From JAPOXR01 sp965221815 (lineage in GTDB: Bacteria; Pseudomonadota; Alphaproteobacteria; Rhodobacterales; Rhodobacteraceae), in assembly GCA_965221815.1 (NCBI GenBank), contig OZ244915.1, forward strand, positions 682,001 through 746,000: a DNA stretch of 64,000 nt, written 5' to 3'. The notes below the pieces were generated by a model. That model searched no databases, had not been told where the DNA came from, and saw only the letters and a list, made by a program, of their open reading frames with translations. The translations under genes and the position numbers were made by a program. Below, piece by piece: positions 46,320 to 55,775 of the stretch. The first letter of the stretch is position 1, and every line of letters begins with the position of its first letter.

Positions 46320-47923
46320 TGCCAGGTCTGCTTATAGCGCTGCTGCTGTTTCTGGCGATGATATATTTTGTCCGTAAACAGGCAGGGGGTCCGGGGGGTC
46401 TATTGGGGGTGGGGCGTTCCCCCGCAAAGCTTCTGACAGAGGATCGTGTTGGCGCGACGTTCGCCGATGTCGCGGGTATCGACGAGGCCAAGGAGGAACT
46501 CGAGGAGATTGTCGAATTCTTGCGCCATCCCGAACGATTTTCATCACTGGGAGGCAAGATTCCCAAGGGGGCATTACTCATCGGTCCGCCCGGCACGGGC
46601 AAGACATTGTTGGCGCGTGCCATCGCTGGTGAGGCAGGGGTCCCCTTCTTTAGCATTTCGGGTTCAGATTTTGTGCAGATGTTTGTGGGCGTTGGTGCTT
46701 CTCGTGTGCGCGATATGTTCAACCAGGCGAAAAAGAATGCTCCCTGTATTGTCTTCATTGACGAAATTGATGCGGTGGGGCGGGCCCGCGGAGTTGGCTA
46801 TGGTGGTGGCAACGATGAGCGTGAGCAAACTCTCAATCAACTGCTTGTCGAAATGGATGGTTTTGAATCCAACGATGGTGTGGTGATCATTGCCGCGACC
46901 AATCGCCCGGACGTACTGGACAAGGCATTACTCCGTCCCGGTCGATTTGATCGTCAGGTTGTGGTCCCGGTTCCTGACCTTAAGGGACGGGAGAAAATTC
47001 TCCGTGTTCATGGACGCAAGGTTGCGTTGGGGCCGGATGTGGACTTGAGCAGCATCGCCAGGGGGACACCGGGCTTTTCTGGTGCTGATCTCGCAAATCT
47101 GGTGAACGAGGCCGCCCTCTTAGCGGCGCGGGTGCGGCGGCCCCATGTGGGTATGGAAGATTTCGAGAATGCGAAAGACAAGGTGATTCTTGGTGCCGAG
47201 CGCAGATCCCTGGTCATGACCGATGAAGACCGGCGTTTGGTGGCCTATCACGAGGCAGGGCATGCGCTTGTTGGTTTGAATGTTCCGCAACATGATCCAA
47301 TCCGCAAGGTCACAATCATTCCGCGTGGACTGGCACTCGGCGTGGTGCATTCGCAACCCGACCGGGATGAAGTTTCCGTGACACAGGCCAAGTACAAGTC
47401 AAAGATCGCCATGGCGATGGGCGGACGTGCGGCCGAGGAACTGGTGTTTGGAACAGACAATGTCACCTCCGGCGCAGCATCGGACATCAAACAGGCAACG
47501 GGAATCGCCCGGGCGATGGTGACCAAATTCGGCATGTCCGAAAAGCTTGGAAAGATAGATTATTCGGCCGAACAGGGGCCAATCCCCGGAATGAATTCCG
47601 GTGCCGCAGCAAGTCCGGAAACTGAAGAAATGATTGATGCCGAAGTCCGGCGCATCGTCGATGAAGGCTACAGTTTGGCAATCGGCATCCTGACAGAAAG
47701 ACGACAGGAACTCGATAGGCTGGCAGAGGGATTGCTGGAATACGAGACCTTGACCGGAGATGAAATTGCGACGGTTATTGAGGGGCGGGTTCTTCGAGCC
47801 AGCCGAAAAGAGTCTGTCGCACCTGATCAGACATCCAACATCATTGAGGTGAGACCACACAACACGACTATGGTGCCTCGTTCCGGCAATCGAGGCACCC
47901 GTACGGCGATGCGTGGAAAATGA
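46319..47923 (+). CDS. Second FtsH-like protease lacking the periplasmic domain
   Basis: A 534-residue paralogue of the preceding FtsH. It starts directly with a single membrane helix (LLIALLLFLAMIYFV) and then runs through a complete AAA module (Walker A GPPGTGKT, Walker B IVFIDEIDAVG, the SRH region ATNRPDVLDKALLRPGRFDR) and protease domain (HEAGH). The first helix and the periplasmic domain of normal FtsH are absent. The catalytic residues look intact. It probably arose by tandem duplication; a mixed hexamer with the full-length protein is possible (inference). Confidence 0.88.
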   Translation: MPGLLIALLLFLAMIYFVRKQAGGPGGLLGVGRSPAKLLTEDRVGATFADVAGIDEAKEELEEIVEFLRHPERFSSLGGKIPKGALLIGPPGTGKTLLARAIAGEAGVPFFSISGSDFVQMFVGVGASRVRDMFNQAKKNAPCIVFIDEIDAVGRARGVGYGGGNDEREQTLNQLLVEMDGFESNDGVVIIAATNRPDVLDKALLRPGRFDRQVVVPVPDLKGREKILRVHGRKVALGPDVDLSSIARGTPGFSGADLANLVNEAALLAARVRRPHVGMEDFENAKDKVILGAERRSLVMTDEDRRLVAYHEAGHALVGLNVPQHDPIRKVTIIPRGLALGVVHSQPDRDEVSVTQAKYKSKIAMAMGGRAAEELVFGTDNVTSGAASDIKQATGIARAMVTKFGMSEKLGKIDYSAEQGPIPGMNSGAAASPETEEMIDAEVRRIVDEGYSLAIGILTERRQELDRLAEGLLEYETLTGDEIATVIEGRVLRASRKESVAPDQTSNIIEVRPHNTTMVPRSGNRGTRTAMRGK

Positions 47924-47947
47924 ATTCGGAACCGTCATGATGGTTCG

Positions 47948-48544
47948 ATGAAGGGTTTGATCGATTCGGGTTGCGTCGGCACGGTCGATTGGATCGGTGC
48001 CGTCAAGAATCGCAATGAATCCCTGTGTTCGGATTCCCTGGAGTCTGTGGATCTTGTCTTTGCGGGTATTGCTTGTGACGACCATCATGGGCTCACCCGT
48101 CCTGCCTGCACGCGTGTGGGCAATCTCTATGCGCAGGGCACAGAGATTCGTAATGTCCGACAGTTGAGTCTCGTATCGAGTGAAGACATCGCCGAGATTG
48201 CAGAACTTATCGGATTGGATCAACTCACCCCCCATTTCTTCGGTGCCAATTTTGTCCTGCGCGGTATTCCGCATTTCACACTGATACCCCCGAGTTCCCG
48301 ACTCCAGTTTTCAAGGGGTGCGACGCTCACAGTTGATCTGGAGAATTTGCCATGCCATCTGCCGGCACGTGAAATCGCGGCAGCCAATTTGGGAGATGGC
48401 CGTGGATTCAAATCAGCCGCAACACGTCGCCGCGGTGTGTTGGCATGGGTTGAGCGAGAGGGTCAGGTTCGGTGTGGAGACAGCGTCAAACTGTTTGTCC
48501 CGTCACAGCCATCTTGGCCGTTCATGAAATCAATCACATGCTGA
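47948..48544 (+). CDS. MOSC-domain protein
   Basis: A 198-residue single-domain MOSC protein. The stretch DDHHGLTRPACTR, then QLSLVSSEDIAEIAELIGLD and FFGANFVLRGIPHF is characteristic of MOSC (molybdenum cofactor sulfurase C-terminal) domains, which are thought to handle sulfur for metal cofactors. It has no fused ferredoxin or beta-barrel. The function is unknown beyond the family. Confidence 0.75.
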   Translation: MKGLIDSGCVGTVDWIGAVKNRNESLCSDSLESVDLVFAGIACDDHHGLTRPACTRVGNLYAQGTEIRNVRQLSLVSSEDIAEIAELIGLDQLTPHFFGANFVLRGIPHFTLIPPSSRLQFSRGATLTVDLENLPCHLPAREIAAANLGDGRGFKSAATRRRGVLAWVEREGQVRCGDSVKLFVPSQPSWPFMKSITC

Positions 48545-48645
48545 TGCGTGTGAGCACGGACCGATAAGATTTGTGGCGACAGTTGATCACAGTGTTCAGC
48601 GCAACCTTATAGCCAGACATTTGTCGCCCGCAAAAGGGGATTGAA

Positions 48646-49551
48646 ATGCGTGCAGAACTCATTGATGGCAAGGAAATGGCACTGCAACTCCGTGGGGATG
48701 TGGCGCGCGGTGTCAGGGAACTGCGGGGATTGCCACATGAGATTCAGCCCGGACTCGCGGTGGTGCTTGTGGGCCAGAACCCGGCAAGCGAAGTCTATGT
48801 CCGCAGCAAGGCGCGTCTGACGGCAGAAGTTGGCATGCTGTCATTCAAGCACGAACTTGAAGAGAATGTTGCCGAAAAGGATCTCTTGTCGTTGATTGGT
48901 CAACTTAACAGGGATCGAGAGGTGCATGGCATACTCGTTCAACTGCCACTGCCTGAACATATCAACGCGCATGCTGTCATCAACGCGATAGATCCTGAAA
49001 AGGATGTCGACGGGTTTTCCGTGAGCAATGTCGGACGTTTGACCGTGGGCCAGAAGGCGTTTGTTCCCTGTACGCCACTGGGTTGCCTGCAGATGCTACG
49101 CCGACACCATGGTTCACTGTCTGGATTGTCTGCAGTCGTTGTCGGGCGCTCGAATATCGTGGGAAAGCCAATGGCAACTCTGTTGCTCCGTGAGAACTGC
49201 ACGGTCACCATCGCCCATAGCCAGACTCGCGATCTCGCCGCGATCTGCAGGAAGGCTGATATTCTTGTCGCTGCCGTTGGAAAGCCGAATTTTATCCAGG
49301 GGAGCTGGATAGGTCATGGGGCCACTGTTATTGATGTAGGAATCAATCGGGTGACAGAAGGACAGCAAGGCGCTGGAAAAACCCATCTGATTGGGGATGT
49401 GGATTTCAAGTCAGCCTGTCGTCATGCCGGGGCGATTACTCCGGTACCGGGTGGTGTCGGACCCATGACAATTGCCTGTCTGCTGGCCAATACGTTGACG
49501 GCTTGCCATCGATCACTTGGATTAGACGATCCGGTCGGACTGCCCGTTTAA
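48646..49551 (+). CDS. folD: Bifunctional methylenetetrahydrofolate dehydrogenase/cyclohydrolase FolD
   Basis: A 301-residue enzyme that interconverts 5,10-methylene- and 10-formyl-tetrahydrofolate with NADP. Signatures are VGQNPASEVYVRSK (catalytic Lys), QLPLPEHIN, DPEKDVDGFS, VVGRSNIVGKPMA and TPVPGGVGPMT. It is the last core gene before the IS66/IS1634 block. Confidence 0.96.
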   Translation: MRAELIDGKEMALQLRGDVARGVRELRGLPHEIQPGLAVVLVGQNPASEVYVRSKARLTAEVGMLSFKHELEENVAEKDLLSLIGQLNRDREVHGILVQLPLPEHINAHAVINAIDPEKDVDGFSVSNVGRLTVGQKAFVPCTPLGCLQMLRRHHGSLSGLSAVVVGRSNIVGKPMATLLLRENCTVTIAHSQTRDLAAICRKADILVAAVGKPNFIQGSWIGHGATVIDVGINRVTEGQQGAGKTHLIGDVDFKSACRHAGAITPVPGGVGPMTIACLLANTLTACHRSLGLDDPVGLPV

Positions 49552-49565
49552 ACTGAACTTCATTT

Positions 49566-51180
49566 GTAACTATTCAGGTTCCTGTTGGGTTTTTCTGGTC
49601 CGCGCGGCGGTTCAGGACATTTCAAGTCGCTTGATGAGTTCGTCTGGTGGGGCCCGCAGTGTTTCCAGCAGGTTCCAGCCCGGCTTGCGGGCGGTGTCCA
49701 GCACGGTCCGCAGCACCGCATGGTTCTGCGCTCCAGTCGTGCTGCGGAAGCTGCCGGAGATTTTCTGCTGCACCTTGAGGGGGCGGAGCGCTCGCTCGGC
49801 TTCGTTGTTGGTGGCGGGAACCGTGGGGTCGCGGGTGAACCGCAGCACGCCCTCCCGGTTGTCTTGCAGCCGCAGCACCAGGTTGTGGCCCCGTCGTCGT
49901 TTCCGTCGGCCCCGGCGCCCTTTCGCGGGCGGCGGCGGTCGGGCTTCGTGCCAGGCGAGCCCGGCGGCCACGCTGCTGTCGGTGCGTCGTTTGATCCGGT
50001 CGGCCAGCCGCGCCGGCAGGGGTTTTCCCTCCGACAGGTTCACGGCGTGGATGGCGCGCCGGAGCCGGCGGGCCATCGTCGCGGCCCAGGCCTCATCGTC
50101 GAAATCGACCCGGTCCTGGAGTTCGCGCAGGAGATGCGCGGCGCAGAGGGCGGGCACGGTCCCCGGAATGGTGACATAGGGTCGCCAGTGGTCGTGCACG
50201 GCCACGCCGGTCGCGTCCCGCATCACGTCGCCGCGGCCGGTGCCCACGCGGAAGTGGCTGAGGCCTTCGGTGCCGGCGACATGCAGCCAGGCGAGGCGTC
50301 CGCGCACGCGGATGCCGGTCTCGTCCATATGCTTGACGGGCGACGCCGCCACCGCGTCCCGGACATGGAGGGCGAGGCCTTCGAGGCCTTCGGTGGCACG
50401 TGCGACCATGTTCATGACCGTTCCCTGTGATCGCTGGACACCGAACAGATCGATCAGCGTCTGGCGCAGCCGCTGCACCGGGACCAGCTGGGCGACACGC
50501 AGATCAACGACCCGGGCGGTCAGCCGGGGACCGGACTGAACCGGGGCGGTCACCCCAGCGGGAAAGTGTGCCCGGGTGGTCACGCCGCAGGCGGGACAGA
50601 CACACCGATGGGCCCGATGCTCGGTCACCTGGAGCGGAGGAGGCTCCGGAAGGTCATGGACCTGGCGGGCCGCGGACCCGACGGACATCCCGGCGTCCAG
50701 GGCTGCACCACAGCCCGTGCAGACATCAGGATCGTGGTCCGCGATGACGTCGGGATGTTCGGAACGGCGCAGCGTGCCGCCGGGGTGGCCCCTCTGCCCA
50801 CCCGGCTTGCGGTCGCTGGCGCGGCGACGGGACCGCTGCCGCAACACCTCCGCCGTCGGTTTGGTCAGCCCATCACGCGACGGAGGCTTGCTACTGTTGG
50901 AACTGTCAAGCCCGAGGCGGCGCTCCAACTCCGCGATGCGCGCGGCCTGAACGGCAATCACAGCATCACGATCCGCGAGGGCCGCCGTCAAAGCAGAGAC
51001 CCGATGGGCCCATGACTCAAGATCGTCAATCATTCCTGACACGAAATCCCTGCCCTGTCTGCTGCCTGTCACCGCGGCTTCTGCCGTCTTGGGGACCAAA
51101 CTTATGGGAAACAACACACAGTGTCAAACGGAATACCGGCGAATCAACATTGTCGACCAGGCAAGAACCTGAATAGTTAC
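49566..51180 (-). mobile_element. Complete IS66-family element, 1615 bp
   Basis: Perfect terminal repeats GTAACTATTCAGGTTC (16 bp) and an 8-bp target duplication CTTCATTT (49558-49565 and 51181-51188), the size typical of IS66. It is inserted just downstream of folD. Confidence 0.95.
49612..51033 (-). CDS. IS66-family transposase
   Basis: A 473-residue transposase starting MIDDLESWAHRVS. It has an N-terminal coiled coil (LADRDAVIAVQAARIAELER), the zf-IS66 zinc binding domain (CTGCGAALDAG and CVCPACGVTTRA), a DDE core (HMDETGIRVRGRLAWLH, then VHDHWRPY) and the C-terminal Glu region (TNNEAERALRPLKVQQKISG). It appears intact; the accessory tnpA/tnpB genes of classical IS66 are absent, as in the single-gene IS66 type. 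Confidence 0.92.
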   Translation of the reverse strand: MIDDLESWAHRVSALTAALADRDAVIAVQAARIAELERRLGLDSSNSSKPPSRDGLTKPTAEVLRQRSRRRASDRKPGGQRGHPGGTLRRSEHPDVIADHDPDVCTGCGAALDAGMSVGSAARQVHDLPEPPPLQVTEHRAHRCVCPACGVTTRAHFPAGVTAPVQSGPRLTARVVDLRVAQLVPVQRLRQTLIDLFGVQRSQGTVMNMVARATEGLEGLALHVRDAVAASPVKHMDETGIRVRGRLAWLHVAGTEGLSHFRVGTGRGDVMRDATGVAVHDHWRPYVTIPGTVPALCAAHLLRELQDRVDFDDEAWAATMARRLRRAIHAVNLSEGKPLPARLADRIKRRTDSSVAAGLAWHEARPPPPAKGRRGRRKRRRGHNLVLRLQDNREGVLRFTRDPTVPATNNEAERALRPLKVQQKISGSFRSTTGAQNHAVLRTVLDTARKPGWNLLETLRAPPDELIKRLEMS

Positions 51181-51246
51181 CTTCATTTTTCTGTAAAGCG
51201 AGATTTTCCTGGTATGGCCAGGGTGAGGGGGTCGATTTGCCTTTGA

Positions 51247-53010
51247 TTAACGTGTCTTGGCACTGGGAACAGTTTTGGTGGGGTCGATATTGAGCAGTTC
51301 GATGGCCTGTTTTTGGAGGGGTGTGGGTTGAGCGCACAACTGGAAGGGTGTCTTGGGGCATTCGGCGATGATCACCGTATTCAGCGTCAGTGTGGCGAGA
51401 TCGGCGAGGAGCGTCGTCATGCTGTGAACGGGCAGTCCATCGGGGGTGTGTTTTGTCCGTGCTTTTTCAGCAGCGCTTTCCGAGACTTGCGCGGGGGTGA
51501 CGGGTGAGGACCTGCGTTCCTCTGCGCGGTCTTTGTCGTCATCCTCGAAGAGGAGGGGTGCAAGGCGCTGGCGCAGATGATGTTCGAGATGGCAGGCCAG
51601 CATGCAGAGGAAGACATGGGCGCGGACATGATTGGCGGAATAGACATGGACGGGGCGGATCCGCAGACGTGTCTGTTTCATGGTTCTAAAGGCACGTTCA
51701 ACGCGGGCGAGTCGTTTGTAGGCCCGCACAGCGTCGGATGCGGCGATGGCTGTGGCATCGAGGTTGGTGCGGATCACATAGACACCGTCGAGTGCCGCCT
51801 CGACGCTGATTCTGTCGGTTGCGCGTTGCTAGGACAGGGACGCATCACCGATGACGAGATCGAAATGTTTTCCGACCGTCTTCCGGTTGACCTCGCGCCC
51901 GATCCTGCGTCCGATCTGTTCCTTTCCCTGCAACCGTCCTGACTGCATCGCGCCAGCGATCTGTTCAAGAATCTCCTCAGTGGCTTGGAGCAGCGCGGCG
52001 CGTTTGCGGGCCCGTTCTTCCCGCAGGCGGGGATTGCGGCAGACCATCAGCCGTTCACCCGGAAAGTCTGGGCTGGTGACGTCGGCGACCGCATCATCGG
52101 CGAGATTAGCCGGCACCAGGGGTGGGTCGGATGCGCACACCAGCCGCCGGATGTCTCGGGTCGTCAGGGCGGAGATCCAGTCCAGCCCCACGGGTTCAAG
52201 ATGGCCGCGGATCCGGGCGGTGGTGAGCATGCCGCGGTCGCCGACGAGAGCGATACGATCAATGCCGAAACGGGTGCGGATCGTGTTCACCTGCGCGGCA
52301 ACGGTCGCCGGGTCGGACACATTCCCGGCAAAGACCTCAACGGCGATGGGACAACCATCGGCGGCACAGAGCAGACCGTAATTGATCTGTTTCCTGCCCG
52401 CCTTGCCGTCGCGGTTATACCCGAACTCAGCCAACGGGCAGCAGCGCCCCTCGAGATAGCTGGATGAGACGTCATAAAGGATGAGCGGACTGGCCTCCCC
52501 GAGATAACGGTTGGCCAGACTTGTCTCGATCCACCTCTGCCGCGTCAACAGCCAGTCCAGCATCGCCAGCATCTCGTTGCCCGTCACCTTGCCGAGATCA
52601 AGTAAACCACCGAGACTGCTGTCCGCTGTGGCCGGTGACAGCCGCCGCGCCGTCTCAAGCTTTGAGCCCGGGGCCGTCACCCGGGCGACAATGGCCGCGA
52701 GGGCGAGATCACGCATGCGGCTGCGCTTGCGGTGCAGGATCTTGTCAAGCCCGGTTCGCCGGGCCAGACCGAGAAGAGCCGCGACATGCCCATGCGGCAG
52801 GGCACGGGTGACGGTGATGGCGTCACTGAGACGGCGAAAGGCGGTGCCACCCCGCAGGACGGTATCAAAACCCCGAATGACCGCGTCTGGAAAATCGGTG
52901 AGATTGAGCAATGTCTCCTTGCGCACACGTTGTCCCTCACGCCAGGAGCGGCGCATCAGGACGGTGTCGCGTCCGCGTTTGTTGGGGATAATCTCGATTC
53001 CGACAGCCAT
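51247..53010 (-). pseudogene. IS1634-family transposase interrupted by one amber codon
   Basis: The N-terminal 393 codons (GIEIIPNKRGRDTVLMRRSW, YDVSSSYLEGRCCPLAEFGY, IALVGDRGMLTTARI, GKHFDLVIGDASLS) are followed by TAG at 51829-51831. The same frame then continues QRATDRISVEAALDGVYVIR, then RLARVERAFRTMKQTRLRIR and VRAHVFLCMLACHLE to the end at 51247. IS1634 relatives have an aromatic residue at the stop position, so a single point mutation ended the protein. The element termini are not clear to me. Confidence 0.85.
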
Positions 53011-53059
53011 GGTTCAACCTCACGGGTCATGCACTGGGAACTTAATATAAAATACAACT

Positions 53060-54305
53060 GTAACTATTCAGGTTCTTGTTGGGTCTTTCTGGTCCGCACG
53101 GTGGTTCAGGACATCTCGAGCTGCTTGATGAGTTCATCCGGCGGGGCCCGCAGTGTTTCCAGCAGGTTCCAGCCCGGCTTGCGGGCGGTGTCCAGCACGG
53201 TCCGCAGCACCGCATGGTTCTGCGCTCCAGTCGTGCTGCGGAAGCTGCCGGAGATTTTCTGCTGCACCTTGAGGGGGCGGAGCGCTCGCTCGGCTTCGTT
53301 GTTGGTGGCGGGAACCGTGGGGTCGCGGGTGAACCGCAGCACGCCCTCCCGGTTGTCTTGCAGCCGCAGCACCAGGTTGTGGCCCCGTCGTCGTTTCCGT
53401 CGGCCCCGGCGCCCTTTCGCGGGCGGCGGCGGTCGGGCTTCGTGCCAGGCGAGCCCGGCGGCCACGATGCTGTCATAGCGTCGTCCGATCCGGTCGGCCA
53501 ACCGCGCTGGCAAGGGCTTTCCCTCCGACAGGTTCACGGCGTGGATGGCCCGGCGCAGCAGGCGGGCCATCGTCGCGGCCCAGGCCTCATCATCGAAGTC
53601 GACCCGGTCCTGGAGTTCGCGCAGGAGATGCGCGGCGCAGAGGGCGGGCACGGTCCCCGGAATGGTAAAATACGGCCGCCAGTGGTCGTGCACGGCCACG
53701 CCGGTCGCGTCCCGCATCACGTCGCCGCGGCCGGTGCCCACGCGGAAGTGGCTGAGGCCTTCGGTGCCGGCGACATGCAGCCAGGCGAGGCGTCCGCGCA
53801 TGCGGATGCCGGTCTCGTCCATATGCTTGACGGGCGCCGCCGCCACCGCGTCCCGGACATGGAGGGCGAGGCCTTCGATGCCCGCGGCCGCACGGGAGAC
53901 CATGTTCATGACCGTTCCCTGCGACATCCTCACGCCGAACAGGTCGATCAGTGTCTGGCGTTGCCGCAACACCTCCGCAGTCGGTTTGGTCAGCCCATCA
54001 CGCGACGGAGGCTTGCTACTGTTGGAACTGTCAAGCCCGAGGCGGCGCTCCAACTCCGCGATGCGCGCGGCCTGAACGGCAATCACAGCATCACGATCCG
54101 CGAGGGCCGCCGTCAAAGCAGAGACCCGATGGGCCCATGACTTAAGATCGTCAATCATTCCTGACACGAAATCCCTGCCCTGTCTACTGCCTGTCACCGC
54201 GGCTTCTGCCGTCTTGGGGACCAAACTTATGGGGAAACAACACACAGTGTCAAATGAGACGCAACGGACAGGGAGTACCGACCCGAAAAGAACCTGAATA
54301 GTTAC
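53060..54305 (-). mobile_element. Internally deleted IS66 copy, 1246 bp
   Basis: Both termini (GTAACTATTCAGGTTC) are intact, and a perfect 8-bp duplication ATACAACT (53052-53059 and 54306-54313) flanks it. It is 369 bp shorter than the copy at 49566-51180. Confidence 0.93.
53106..54158 (-). pseudogene. IS66 transposase with an in-frame deletion of the zinc-binding domain
   Basis: A 350-codon open frame otherwise matching the 473-residue copy. 123 codons are missing in frame between TAEVLRQR and QTLIDLFGV, which removes both CxxC zinc sites; short LRQR-type similarity at the breakpoints suggests slippage or recombination. The DDE motifs remain. It is probably unable to bind its ends alone but mobile with help from the full copy. 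Confidence 0.85.
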
Positions 54306-54530
54306 ATACAACTATTAATATCAATATAAAATAATAAAATGAACTGGGAACATAATTATAGGTTCCAAAAAAACCCATAGCCAATAGATAAAGAGCCTCA
54401 GGGGTCAATGACAACCATTTCAAGGGTGAAGTTCAGGTTAAACGCGCTCGGGACAGATTGCACCGGCGGCTGATATCCTTGATTTGTGCTTGTTATCGCG
54501 CAGAAAACAGGTATAGACGAAAGTGCTGCG

Positions 54531-54604
54531 GGCGAGTTGGCGGAGTGGTTACGCAGCGGACTGCAAATCCGTGTACACCGGTTCAAATCCGGTACTCGCC
54601 TCCA
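54531..54604 (+). tRNA. tRNA-Cys (GCA)
   Basis: A complete 74-nt cloverleaf. The acceptor stem GGCGAGT/ACTCGCC, anticodon loop CTGCAAA (anticodon GCA), T-arm ACCGGTTCAAATCCGGT and encoded CCA end are all present. It has a short variable loop. Confidence 0.96.
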
Positions 54605-55164
54605 AATCGTCTGCCCATCAACACACATTAACTGAACGCGCCGATCTTTCTTGTCAATAATTCGACAAATGATGGTTGGTCAGCCCAAGACCGTTTTCAA
54701 GCACGGTGATGTGAATGAACCATCAATTGCTGTTGATATGTCTTCGACAATGGTGCCAACACGCTCAATGGGCTCAGGAAGTGATTCAGGTTCCTTCGGC
54801 GACTCAACGCAGACGTGCCGACCCGGCTCTGGCACAGACAGTGACCGCGTGGCACGGTATGGATTTTATGAACTTGCGGTCATATCAGCTATCCCTCAAA
54901 AGCCGAGGTGTCATTTTCACATGGATGAATTGACACGACGGGTGCCATTATCGGGTCGTGTCTTGGTTTGAAATCTTTGGGGTTTTCCCGTGCAATTCAG
55001 ACAGACGTCCGGTTTTCTTTGCCTGTCAGGGTCCAGGAGCCGCGCGCACCGGTGTGCGCGGCTCCTGGCGATTCGTCCTCTTGCCGGCCAGGCCCGCCCG
55101 GCCCCTTGCCGTGCTGGGCTGGGCGCGCGTCAGCGGTGCCGCCCGGGGGTGTGTCCCGGTCGCG
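54605..55164. other. Spacer between tRNA-Cys and the phase-variable block
   Basis: Open frames such as 54651-54971 have no recognisable domain and unlikely composition, so I leave them out. The GC content rises abruptly around 55030. No duplicated tRNA 3' end (attachment site) is seen. Confidence 0.4.
55033..55068 (-). terminator. Strong hairpin downstream of the first secreted gene
   Basis: CCAGGAGCCGCGCGCACC pairs with GGTGTGCGCGGCTCCTGG with one wobble, an 18-bp stem with almost no loop. It lies about 100 bp beyond the minus-strand gene ending at 55165. No U tract follows, so it may act as a transcript stabiliser or a factor-dependent terminator. Confidence 0.45.
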
Positions 55165-55737
55165 CTACTGGTTGCCGCCGAGCAAGTCGCCGCCCGGACC
55201 GACCCGTGCGCAGCCCTTGCCGCCCATGAACAGGAAGTAGGGCTCGCCTGGAGCAGCGTATTGAGTTGTCGATCCAGAGGGCAGATCAAACTCCTGAATC
55301 ACCATCTCGCCGGGGCCTTGATTGATGTTGGCAGGGTTGCGGTTGGACCAGACATGGGCGCCGGCCTTGGGGCGGACCTCGATGATGTTCTCGCCCAGCA
55401 CGCCGCCGGCCCAGCTGATTCGGTTGTTGACGGGGTCCGTCCACCGGTTGTTGTTGCTGGCCGAGGAGCGCCATTCCCAGTCGGAGAATGCCGTCTGCCG
55501 GAGATCGCTGGTTGCCTGGATGAAATAACCAGCGACCGGAAAACTGGCCCGCGTCACGCTGGAATCGGTGCTTGAGAAGATGACCTTCATGCGGCCCGGC
55601 GTGGCGTGTTCGCCGCAGCCGTCCACGACGGGCGACGAGGCCCGTGCCAGCGCGACGGTGCAGATGTTTTTGTTGCAAGCGGTCTGCGCCAACACCGCGG
55701 CGGGTAGCAGCGTCAGTCGCTTATGGGGGGGGGGGGG
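55165..55737 (-). pseudogene. Secreted-protein gene without a start codon (body 1)
   Basis: On the minus strand a 13-C tract is followed by a signal-peptide core (HKRLTLLPAAVLAQT) and a mature part of about 150 residues with cysteines (TACNKNIC, DGCGEHATPG, GKGCARVGPGG) and an aromatic, asparagine-rich middle (WEWRSSASNNNRWTD). No ATG, GTG or TTG lies close upstream in any frame; directly before the tract is the leader of the divergent gene at 55776. The 19 bases after the tract are identical to those after the tract of the gene at 62887, which does have a start. I know no homologue. It is silent in the orientation seen and could be expressed if joined to that start. Confidence 0.6.
55706..55737 (+). 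repeat. Inverted repeat with 62902-62929 (19 bp plus G/C tract)
   Basis: AGCAGCGTCAGTCGCTTAT at 55706-55724 followed by 13 G is the exact reverse complement (over the shorter tract) of nine C followed by ATAAGCGACTGACGCTGCT at 62902-62929. The arms enclose about 7.2 kb. Confidence 0.85.
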
Positions 55738-55767
55738 TATTCGAGAATCCTGTGGGAGCTGACAGGA
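55725..55767 (+). promoter_or_regulatory. G13 tract, TAT box and SD-overlapping dyad before the 55776 gene
   Basis: Thirteen G (55725-55737) run into TATTCG; ten bases after the T, the dyad TCCTGT-N8-ACAGGA (55748-55767) overlaps the ribosome binding site AGGAGA. The same arrangement recurs at 57748 and 59493. Here no -35-like hexamer is visible left of the tract, because that side is the body 1 signal-peptide sequence. Confidence 0.65.
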
Positions 55768-55775
55768 GATGAGAG

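Noticed and set aside
51247..53010. Programmed stop-codon readthrough in IS1634
   Set aside because: No downstream structure or family precedent known to me; a point mutation is the simpler explanation.
54531..54604. tRNA-Cys as integration site of the right-hand accessory block
   Set aside because: tRNA genes are common integration sites, but I find no integrase gene and no repeat of the tRNA 3' end within the window.
54651..54971. Open frame just after tRNA-Cys
   Set aside because: Two overlapping frames of similar length, no ribosome binding site of note, no recognisable domain and unnatural composition; not supported as a gene.
55033..55068. Classical intrinsic terminator
   Set aside because: The stem is very strong, but neither strand has a following U run, so I list it only as a hairpin with low confidence.
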